In this document: piece after piece, positions 57,703 through 64,000 of the stretch
Layout: the number at the start of each line of letters is the position of its first letter
How positions within the stretch are numbered: position 1 is the stretch's first letter
NCBI GenBank assembly: GCA_039111535.1
Contig: JBCCIM010000002.1
Coordinates: 28,366-92,365 of the forward strand
Direction of reading: 5' to 3'
Origin: Bacteroidota bacterium
GTDB taxonomy: Bacteria; Bacteroidota; Rhodothermia; Rhodothermales; JAHQVL01
Length of the DNA stretch: 64,000 bases
Program-made: the position numbers and the translations under genes
The notes under the pieces: model-generated
Database searches by the model: none
What the model was told of the DNA's origin: nothing
What the model saw: only the letters and a program-made list of their open reading frames with translations

Positions 57703-58122
57703 ATGTTTCTAAGAATTGTAGTTATCGGCTTCACCGCCTTTGTTGCGTGGATTATCCACGTGGCTAACACGGGGGGCTCCAATATTATTCTGGATACGGT
57801 GCACACTATACCTGCCGGCGACAAGCTGGGGCACTTTTTTGTGATGGGCACCTTTGCCTACCTGGTCAACCTGTTGCTGGCCTGCAAGACGTTTACGCTC
57901 GGTCGCTTTCGCATCCTCAACGGGAGCGTCATCGTGCTGGTCTGTGTGGTGCTCGAAGAAATAACCCACATGTTCATCCGCACCCGTACGTTTTCCTATC
58001 TGGATCTACTCAGCGATTTCCTTGGCATTGTGGCTTTCAGTATCCTCGCTGTCAAAACATATCCCTACATCGCAAACCTGCTAAATCGCGCATCGCAACG
58101 TGGGCTGGATACCTCCATGTGA
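57703..58122 (+). CDS. VanZ-like membrane protein
   Basis: 139 residues, four membrane helices. Family features are the first helix, then DTVHTIPAGDKLGHFFVMGTFAYL split, with the Asp-Lys-Gly-His motif, and EEITHMFIRTRTFSYLDLLSD split near the last helices. The open frame extends back to 57643, but that part overlaps an intergenic repeat, so ATG 57703 is the better start. VanZ homologues outside glycopeptide resistance have no settled function. Confidence 0.8.
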   Translation: MFLRIVVIGFTAFVAWIIHVANTGGSNIILDTVHTIPAGDKLGHFFVMGTFAYLVNLLLACKTFTLGRFRILNGSVIVLVCVVLEEITHMFIRTRTFSYLDLLSDFLGIVAFSILAVKTYPYIANLLNRASQRGLDTSM

Positions 58123-58371
58123 TGGGCCGGAATTATACAGAATTAGTCGGCATAAGACTTCGTCACCTCTGCTAAACACATGTTTATATATTACTTACCT
58201 TATTGACCTCAGGAGAGTTATACCGATTCGAAACCAGAATTATGCAGACTATTTCTGTATAATAGTAGTTACGTGTATCACTGGTACGGACCGGGTATAT
58301 GGATAAGCTTTGACCTATTGTAAGCTTCCCGAAAAACAGGAACGATTGAAGTTAGAAAAAAACAGGTTTGG

Positions 58372-59226
58372 TTACTGCATAAAACATGGGTATTTCCCAG
58401 GGTCGGATCGCTGGCTCAGAAACCTGCGTGGCGATTTGTATCCCAGGCTGTCATGTGGCCGCTCATGGTTGTAGCTCCACATCCACTCCCGACTGAGCGC
58501 CGTTACTTGGGAGAGATTCTCAAATAAATAGCGATTCAAAACCGCTTCTCGGTAGGTTCGGTTAAAACGCTCTACAAAGGCGTTCTGCGTTGGTGAGCCT
58601 GGCTGAACAAACTGCAACCGGACGCCATACTCCTTGCTCCAGTTTTTCATGTACCCGGCAATAAACTCTGGCCCGTTGTCTACCCGTATCGATTCTGGTC
58701 TACCTAGCCACTGCACCAGGTTCGATAATTCTCGCACCACTCGCTGGCTGCGAATGGATGTGTCGATTGTCATTGAGAGCACTTCCCGGTTGAAGTCATC
58801 GATGATATTGAGCACACGAAAACGGCGTCCGTTTACCAGGCTGTCAGCCATAAAGTCCATCGACCAACTGTAATTGGGCGCCAGAGGCTGAAGCAAAACC
58901 TCCTTAACACGCGCTGGCAATCGTTTCTTATGCTTACGGCGGTGTTTCAGCCGCATTTCACCGTAGATGCGATAAACACGTTTGTGATTCCACTGATGAT
59001 CGTTTTCTCTCAGGTAACGGTACATCTTCCAGAATCCCCAATCGGGATGCTTATCTGCCAGGCCCGAAAGCTTATCAACGATAAGAATATCATCGCGTGG
59101 TTTGCTGCGGTAGTAGTACCCCGATGTACTCAGACCAATGAGCAGACAGGCTGTGCGTACGCTTATTCCAAGCTTTCGCAGGTAGTCAATCCCGTCTCGC
59201 TTCTCTGGCGGGGTTAGAACTTTTTT
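58372..59226 (-). CDS. IS3-family transposase OrfB (DDE, made by -1 frameshift)
   Basis: Integrase-core transposase. I translated the -1 frame from the slippery site: it reads VLTPPEKRDG and continues without a stop through GYYYRSKPRDD and WGFWKMYRYL into the catalytic domain, with Asp in SMDFMADSL, Asp in IRVDNGPEF and Glu in NAFVERFNRTYRE. An ATG at 59025 begins only the last part, so the frameshift product is the real transposase. The full domain order and DDE residues are intact. Confidence 0.92.
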   Translation of the reverse strand, partial: KKVLTPPEKRDGIDYLRKLGISVRTACLLIGLSTSGYYYRSKPRDDILIVDKLSGLADKHPDWGFWKMYRYLRENDHQWNHKRVYRIYGEMRLKHRRKHKKRLPARVKEVLLQPLAPNYSWSMDFMADSLVNGRRFRVLNIIDDFNREVLSMTIDTSIRSQRVVRELSNLVQWLGRPESIRVDNGPEFIAGYMKNWSKEYGVRLQFVQPGSPTQNAFVERFNRTYREAVLNRYLFENLSQVTALSREWMWSYNHERPHDSLGYKSPRRFLSQRSDPGKYPCFMQ

Positions 59227-59480
59227 TCAATGAGGTCCTTGAGCGCATCGCGTTGCAAGGCCACGTCAGCATACATTTGCTTGAGCTTGCGATTCTCTGC
59301 CTCAAGCTCTTTGAGCCGCTTCAGCTCCGAGGCTTCAATACCTCCGTACTTGCTTTTCCAGTTATAGAACGTCGCCTGGCTGATGCCGTGTTCGCGGCAC
59401 AGATCTGCCACTTTGATTCCAGCCTCGTATTGACGCAGGATTTTCAGGATCTGGGTCTCGGTAAATCTGGACTTTTTCAT
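59214..59480 (-). CDS. IS3-family OrfA (HTH, terminal-repeat binding)
   Basis: 88 residues: KKSRFTETQILKILRQYEAG and an HTH (VADLCREHGISQATFYNWKSKYGG split), then a leucine-zipper-like helix (LKELEAENRKLKQMYADVALQ). It ends IEKKF just after the slippery heptamer A AAA AAG at 59226-59220, where a -1 shift enters orfB. It belongs to the IS407-like branch by the look of this OrfA. Confidence 0.93.
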   Translation of the reverse strand: MKKSRFTETQILKILRQYEAGIKVADLCREHGISQATFYNWKSKYGGIEASELKRLKELEAENRKLKQMYADVALQRDALKDLIEKKF

Positions 59481-59539
59481 AGCTCCCCTAAATTAGAAAA
59501 TTACAGGTTCAATCGTTCCTGTTTTTCGGGGATAGGTCA

Positions 59540-59950
59540 CAACGACCTGCCCTCAGTGGCTGGCGGATTATGGCCGGGCCGTTATGCGGCTGTTTTCCGG
59601 TTGATCTATTCTTGACAGTTTACCGTCTTGTATTGTTACCGTCTTGTATTGTATTTGGAACGACAGGATTTATAATCATGTTAGCGCACTGTGTCAAAAT
59701 TTGAATAATGATTTAAGGTATATATGAGTCCTCCCTGACAGCCTCACGATGTAGATTGAACCCTCTGTCTCGAGATCCATTCTTATAATTGCTTCATTGC
59801 TTTTCAGTGCACAAATAATCATCGCTATTCTGACATTAGGTATTTGCTCTTGAATTAAGTACGATTCGAGTGCAGGTCTTGCCAAACAAGCAATCGAAGT
59901 AAGACTTAGTAGATTACTGCGAAAATAGAAAGAAACAAATAACCAATACC
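59540..59950. other. Intergenic region between IS3 and the NTPase-kinase gene
   Basis: The first ~60 bp are GC-rich, then base use turns sharply AT-rich. A perfect tandem pair of 16-bp units (taccgtcttgtattgt) lies at 59621-59652, just after TTGACA (59612-59617). A 63-codon minus-strand frame here is not convincing. Confidence 0.55.
59621..59652 (+). repeat. Tandem 16-bp repeat upstream of the NTPase-kinase gene
   Basis: Two exact copies of taccgtcttgtattgt, 299 bp before the ATG at 59951 and next to a TTGACA hexamer. It could be a promoter or operator element, or a transposition scar. Confidence 0.7.
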
Positions 59951-62401
59951 ATGGCGAAAGATAATAATTGGATTAATCGATTTATTCATGGCAGTGAAGC
60001 AAGACAATTATTGGCTTCCGTATTAGAGGCGTCAGGATTTAAGATAGTAAATATTGTAAAAGATGAGCATTCAGAATTATTGTGGGGATTTATTGTAAGC
60101 CCAAGCTCTGACCACGTTGAAATTTTAAATACGTCAAGAGAAATTCTTGTCTGGGCTTCTGAATTTGCTGAGTTTCAGGCAAGGACTGTGATGAGAGCTC
60201 AAGAAATATTGAGTGAATATAGGCCTAGGCTCAATGAAGGTTTTGTTTTATTGTTTGGTGCAGATAGTGACACTTTTAATAAAACCGTCGAAATTTCAGA
60301 GAAAATACAGATACACTGTATAGGCTTTTCGTTTACTGAGGTGAGAAAGATGGCTCCTCAAGGAGAGGATGACCTCATCAGAAAGTTACAAACTAGATTT
60401 TACTCTAAAGATCTGTATAATATATCGACTGCAATTAAGACTTTAAAAGGCTTCTTTGGAAGGAAGAGTTTAATATCAGAATTATCGGACAACTTAAAAA
60501 GCGGAGATGTGAATATAGGTCTATTTGGCCTGAGAAAGATGGGTAAAACATCTCTTATCTACCGAATAATTGACACCCTAAAATCCAATTCTGCAATCTT
60601 TTATGCTCATGTAGATGTGCAACTCATTGATTCAGTTAACTCAACTGGAGCTTACTTATTGTGGAGTATCGGAGAACATTTAATTGACTCAAATAAGAAG
60701 CTAAGAAAGAAGAGTTACCTTAGACTGTTTGGGAAACATGAGTTTTTTTCAGAAATACTTAACCCAGAGTCTGTGTATGAATTGTTTCTTCATGACATTC
60801 GTCAAATTATATCAAGTACGAACTCGAATATCATTATATTATTTGATGAAATAGAATTAATGTCTCCAGAGTCACCAGGATCACAATGGGGTAATGATTT
60901 CATAAGAATATGGAGATATCTTAGGGCTATTAGCCAGGAGCATCGTGGACGGTTAAGTTTTTTTGTTACTGGTACTAACCCACATTGTATAGAGCAAAAC
61001 AAGCTTGATGGACAAGACAACCCTGCGTACAATTTCTTTAGCAAATATTATTTACCATCTTTAAATGTTGAGGAATGTGAAGAGCTGCTTTCAACTCTTG
61101 GACGGCAAATGGGACTAAACTGGTCGAATGATGCTTTAATTGAAGTAGTTCGACTTGTGGGAGGCCATCCCTTTTTATTAAGAAAGTTTGGCTCAATAAT
61201 CCATAGATCGCTCCTTCCTAGAAATACTGAAATAGTAATTACGCCAGAAACTGTCAAAAATTTGATTCAAGAACTACTGATTGAGCTAAATTCTGATCTG
61301 AGCCAGATGATTGATGTGTTGGCTGATTATTATAGTGACGAATTTTACATTCTTGAAACCTTCGCATTGGGAAAAGTAGGTGAGTTCAGAGAACTTGTAG
61401 ATGTATTTCCAAACGATGTTGGCCACTTAGTAGGATATGGATTAATCGAGCGAGATTTTGCAGGAGCAAGCTTAAATATTGAGCTTTTACAGACTTGGTT
61501 GCAACGACAGCATGCCAAAAAATCAAGAGACTTGCTTCATGTTTCGAACAGTGAATTTCTTCCGCGCGGAACACAAATCGAAAATTATGAGATTATAGAA
61601 TCCATTGGTAGGGCTGGAGGGTTTGGAAGAGTCTATAAAGCAAAAACTGAATTAGAGGGTAGAGAAAGAGAGGTTGCTCTCAAGATTTTATATCAAGGAT
61701 CATTATTAGGTTTACAAAGGGAAGTTGACGTGTTGGCAAACATAACACATCCGAATATTGTCAAATTCATAGATCATGGTCGACTTCCAAGTGGGCCATT
61801 ATATTTAGCAATGGAATTGTTAAATGGCCCTACGTTACGTAGATATTGTCAAAGAGCTTCACGTCTTTCTGAAACTCAAGCAAATAATATACTTACTGAC
61901 CTGCTTAACGCATTGATTTCTTTCCATCCAGATGAGGAGAAACTACAGCAGCTTAGATCCAAGAGCGAATTAAAACCGGAAGAACTGTCAGAAATAAATA
62001 GAGCAAGACATGGTTATGTTCATAGAGATATTAAACCAGAGAATATTATCCATACTCAAAAGAACGGAGCTGTTTTGATAGATTTTGGGATTTCCGTGCG
62101 TGTGTTAGATGCCGTAGTTACTAGAAAAGCTACTGAAGGATACTTGCCTCCGGATGGTGTACATGGTCAATGGACAACGGATGTTGACCTTTATCAACTT
62201 GGCATTACTATGTTGCAAGTAACTGCAGGTGTAGAATATAATGGCACAAACATAGATGATCTAAAAAAGATTGTAGATGGGGAACTAGGCAATCCTATTA
62301 AATCGGTTCTATTAAGAATGTCATCATCTAATCGAGGTGATAGATATGATTCTGCGAAACAAGTTTTACAGGATTTATCTGGAAAACTGGCTCTTCATTA
62401 A
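59951..62401 (+). CDS. STAND/AAA-like NTPase fused to a Ser/Thr protein kinase
   Basis: 816 residues. An N-terminal domain (~1-150) of alternating strands and helices is not recognised. A P-loop NTPase follows, with Walker A GLRKMGKT (193-200), Walker B IIILFDEIEL (Asp299-Glu300), a sensor-like FFVTGTN, and a helical/winged part to ~530. A full protein kinase domain follows: glycine loop GRAGGFG from 553, VALK with Lys578, HRD at 691-693, DFG at 711, and an activation segment with EGYLPPDG in place of APE. A ~30-residue charged insert precedes HRD. The gene is much more AT-rich than its surroundings, lacks the GCCGGC hexamers common in host genes, and lies between an IS and a MITE: recent transfer is likely. 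Such NTPase-effector fusions are typical of defence ATPases, but I cannot name the system. Confidence 0.85.
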   Translation: MAKDNNWINRFIHGSEARQLLASVLEASGFKIVNIVKDEHSELLWGFIVSPSSDHVEILNTSREILVWASEFAEFQARTVMRAQEILSEYRPRLNEGFVLLFGADSDTFNKTVEISEKIQIHCIGFSFTEVRKMAPQGEDDLIRKLQTRFYSKDLYNISTAIKTLKGFFGRKSLISELSDNLKSGDVNIGLFGLRKMGKTSLIYRIIDTLKSNSAIFYAHVDVQLIDSVNSTGAYLLWSIGEHLIDSNKKLRKKSYLRLFGKHEFFSEILNPESVYELFLHDIRQIISSTNSNIIILFDEIELMSPESPGSQWGNDFIRIWRYLRAISQEHRGRLSFFVTGTNPHCIEQNKLDGQDNPAYNFFSKYYLPSLNVEECEELLSTLGRQMGLNWSNDALIEVVRLVGGHPFLLRKFGSIIHRSLLPRNTEIVITPETVKNLIQELLIELNSDLSQMIDVLADYYSDEFYILETFALGKVGEFRELVDVFPNDVGHLVGYGLIERDFAGASLNIELLQTWLQRQHAKKSRDLLHVSNSEFLPRGTQIENYEIIESIGRAGGFGRVYKAKTELEGREREVALKILYQGSLLGLQREVDVLANITHPNIVKFIDHGRLPSGPLYLAMELLNGPTLRRYCQRASRLSETQANNILTDLLNALISFHPDEEKLQQLRSKSELKPEELSEINRARHGYVHRDIKPENIIHTQKNGAVLIDFGISVRVLDAVVTRKATEGYLPPDGVHGQWTTDVDLYQLGITMLQVTAGVEYNGTNIDDLKKIVDGELGNPIKSVLLRMSSSNRGDRYDSAKQVLQDLSGKLALH

Positions 62402-62821
62402 GGCTTTAATTAGGATTACAATCTCTTCACTCTATCATTTCGCCACATAACAAAGGCATGCGCTGCCGACCCATACTGTCTGCTGCGCGACCAGTTTTGG
62501 CGGGCAATGCCCAAGTATGTAAGCTTCCCGATTTTCTGGCTCTTCCCCACTTTGCGTGCTGCCAGAATATGTTTGATTGGGCCCTGAAAGCCCAATTAAG
62601 TCGCATTTAGATAGTTAGAGCCCCGATTCTTCCCCAAGTAGGACATATTAGAATTCTTAATCTCAGAAACATGGCGTTCGATTCAAAAAAGGGCGTCCAA
62701 ACGCTGATTTTTGAGCGTATTCGCCCTTTAGAATTCAAGTTGCTTGCTTACAGATAAAATGTGTAGCACGCAAAGTGGGGAAGAGCCTGTTCTTCGGGAA
62801 TCTTACAAATGGAGGTAAACA
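62402..62821. other. Intergenic region carrying a MITE-like element
   Basis: About 420 bp without a gene, most of it taken up by the inverted-repeat element at 62519-62806. Confidence 0.6.
62519..62806. mobile_element. MITE-like non-autonomous element with 44-bp terminal inverted repeats
   Basis: Arms at 62519-62562 and 62763-62806 match at 37 of 44 positions and contain GGCTCTTCCCCACTTTGCG. The ~200-bp interior has no coding frame but has two hairpins: ATTGGGC/GCCCAAT near 62577-62600, and a nested one (AAAGGGCG ... CGCCCTTT with inner ACGCT/AGCGT) near 62690-62735. GGCTCTTCC ends recall ISL3-type termini. No clear target duplication is seen. Confidence 0.7.
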
Positions 62822-63234
62822 GTGCGGTACATCATCACAGGCTCCTTGATCATCGTTGCCATTATACACCTACTGCCTCTATCTAGTGTAATAGGAAATG
62901 AACGCCTATCTGCACTTTATGGTATTTCTTTCGATGAGCCTAATATAGAGATCTTGATGCGTCATCTGGCCATGCTGTTTGGGTTACTCGGCTCCTTCTT
63001 ATTGTATGCAGCCTTTGATAAATCTTTGCAACTCCTGGCTTTTCTTGCAGGTTTTGTGAGCGTTGTATCATTTATGTGGCTTGCCTGGTCGGTTGGTAGT
63101 ACAATGCGGAGATAGAGCGTGTATTTATAGCGGATGTAATTGCATTAGTGTGCCTACTTGCTGGGATGGCAACTTATTTAGTCTTGACAAGAAGAGAAAA
63201 AAGCCCGGTAGCAGAACACCACGAACTTGGTTAA
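62822..63234 (+). pseudogene. Small membrane protein gene with a frameshift near its 3' end
   Basis: From a GTG start, 97 codons give a hydrophobic protein (MRYIITGSLIIVAIIHLLPL, then helices to WLAWSVG) and stop at TAG 63113-63115. From 63100 the -1 frame continues YNAEIERVFIADV, a hydrophobic helix VIALVCLLAGMATYLVL and a basic tail, ending at TAA 63232-63234. Lost single base at about 63098-63099 explains it. Restored length is about 137 residues with four helices, like small proteins often labelled phosphopantetheine adenylyltransferase in databases without proof. Natural mutation or assembly error are both possible. Confidence 0.7.
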
Positions 63235-63388
63235 CAGTATCTGCTTAAAGCTGCATAACAGCTCTAAGGAGGAAAAAGGCAACCAGAGCAGATTACGACT
63301 CAAAAAGGCACACCTCTCTCCTGCGAAGCCGGCTTCGTTATGCTGGTCAACGCCCTATCCAGTCTCCCACCGGCACCCAAATACTAGC

Positions 63389-64000
63389 CTATTGTTGCGC
63401 AGCCATCCCCCTGAGCACGGCCGCGAGCTTGCCCATACGTTCAGCATCGCCACCGAGCTCACGGGCTTCGATCAGCACGACATCAGCCTCAAGCATTGCC
63501 GCCAGTTCGTTTAGCCGCATCGCCGAAGCATTGCCGTTGAGCACCTGTTGCACCTCTTGGGCGCGGGTGTTCAAAATGCGGTTGGCGCGCACCATCTGAT
63601 CTACATACGCCTGCGCGACATCCACCGACGGCTCCCACTCGACTTTGGGCTGGAGCTGCGCATTGAACTCATCCATCACCACAGCTTCTGCCGCGCGGAT
63701 TTCGGCCGCAGAAAGGTGCTCACCTGGAGTGAGACGAAGAACATCGATGCCCCGCATGATTTCAGCACCGTAGAGCCGGCCATTGAACCAGTATGTTGAC
63801 CAGTAACCGCCAGTAAAAAGCGTATCGGCAGACATCGGGCCACGATCGAAGAAGGCAATCTCAAACGGATTCTCCGGATCCGTGAAATCCATTAGGCTGA
63901 GCCCACCCTGATACCAGGCCTGGGCCATGATATCGCGCCCAGGGACCGGAATGAGCGAGCCGTTGTGTGCAACGCAGTTCTCGGTTTCAGTCTGTGGCAC
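63389..64000 (-). CDS. C-terminal part of an LVIVD-repeat-like secreted protein (truncated by window edge)
   Basis: At least 203 residues; the frame runs off the right edge. The visible start of this part (LIPVPGRDIMAQAWYQGGLSLMDFTDP split, then PFEIAFFDRGP and YWSTYWFNGRLYGAEIMRGIDVLRL) matches the beta-propeller blades of LVIVD-type proteins. The C-terminal ~95 residues are helical (EIRAAEAVVMDEFNAQ, VLIEARELGG). N-terminus and signal peptide lie outside. Function unknown. Confidence 0.7.
   Translation of the reverse strand: MPQTETENCVAHNGSLIPVPGRDIMAQAWYQGGLSLMDFTDPENPFEIAFFDRGPMSADTLFTGGYWSTYWFNGRLYGAEIMRGIDVLRLTPGEHLSAAEIRAAEAVVMDEFNAQLQPKVEWEPSVDVAQAYVDQMVRANRILNTRAQEVQQVLNGNASAMRLNELAAMLEADVVLIEARELGGDAERMGKLAAVLRGMAAQQ

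Larger units (their letters stand above)
58311..59539 (-). mobile_element. IS3-family insertion sequence, apparently complete
   Basis: About 1.23 kb. Right end (reverse complement) starts TGACCTATCCCCGAAAAACAGG; left end starts TGACCTAT, then 9 extra-looking bases, then CCCGAAAAACAGG. Both continue AACGATTGAA, so the terminal repeats are clear. orfA (59214-59480) and orfB are joined by a -1 frameshift heptamer A AAA AAG. I could not find matching target-site duplications next to the ends. The frameshifted product is uninterrupted, so the element may be active. Confidence 0.88.

Noticed and set aside
59694..59885. 63-codon minus-strand frame between the IS and the NTPase-kinase gene
   Set aside because: Looks plausible in composition but has no recognised motif and no other support; AT-rich DNA gives such frames by chance.
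62690..62735. Integron attC site
   Set aside because: It is a long nested hairpin, but it lacks the attC core motifs and no integron integrase is in the window.

Overview
The window looks like chromosome of a marine-type member of the Bacteroidota/Rhodothermota (Rhodothermales-like). The evidence is secreted proteins ending in type IX secretion (T9SS) sorting domains, many SGC/TGC lipoproteins, a B12-dependent ribonucleotide reductase, a Tdh/Kbl threonine pathway and mid-range GC. The palindrome GCCGGC recurs across the host genes. The genus cannot be fixed from the sequence alone.

Layout. 1-4.2 kb: three secreted lipoprotein hydrolases (sulfatase, endonuclease/exonuclease/phosphatase family protein, M19 dipeptidase). 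4.2-17.84 kb: an integrated defence island. Fragments of the 3' end of a tRNA-Gln lie at both edges, and a large serine recombinase sits at the right end with its last codons running into the right tRNA fragment. The cargo is an HTH protein, a Dna2/Upf1-like helicase, then a compact run hsdR - Mrr-like nuclease - hsdM - hsdS - darT - darG, followed by a MerR-like regulator with a perfect 10-bp dyad just upstream of its start codon. An intact tRNA-Gln(CTG) lies just outside. 18.2-35.5 kb: host genes (membrane pentapeptide-repeat protein, bacterial dynamin, outer-membrane barrel, RibD, M28 peptidase, Tdh-Kbl, hybrid histidine kinase, PEP-hydrolase-like protein). 36-51 kb: class III cyclase-FHA protein, LRR surface protein, DUF4279 protein, second sulfatase, NrdJ, polysaccharide flippase, secreted metallopeptidase. 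50.7-58.1 kb: conserved small protein, YqgE, RecG, methyltransferase, membrane protein plus winged-helix regulator, DUF4153-like protein and VanZ-like protein.

58.3-62.8 kb is a second accessory segment: an IS3-family element with an intact programmed-frameshift site, then an AT-rich gene for an 816-residue protein that joins an unrecognised N-terminal domain, a STAND/AAA-like NTPase and a C-terminal Ser/Thr protein kinase, then a ~290-bp MITE-like element. Related 23-bp sequences in inverted orientation lie near the two outer ends. A small membrane protein gene next to it carries a frameshift. The window ends inside a minus-strand secreted/LVIVD-like protein.

The two most interesting items are (i) the operon-like coupling of a type I restriction-modification system, an Mrr nuclease and the DarTG DNA ADP-ribosylation module on one tRNA-integrated island, and (ii) the AT-rich NTPase-kinase fusion bracketed by mobile DNA, which has the build of a defence or signalling ATPase but which I cannot assign to a named system.
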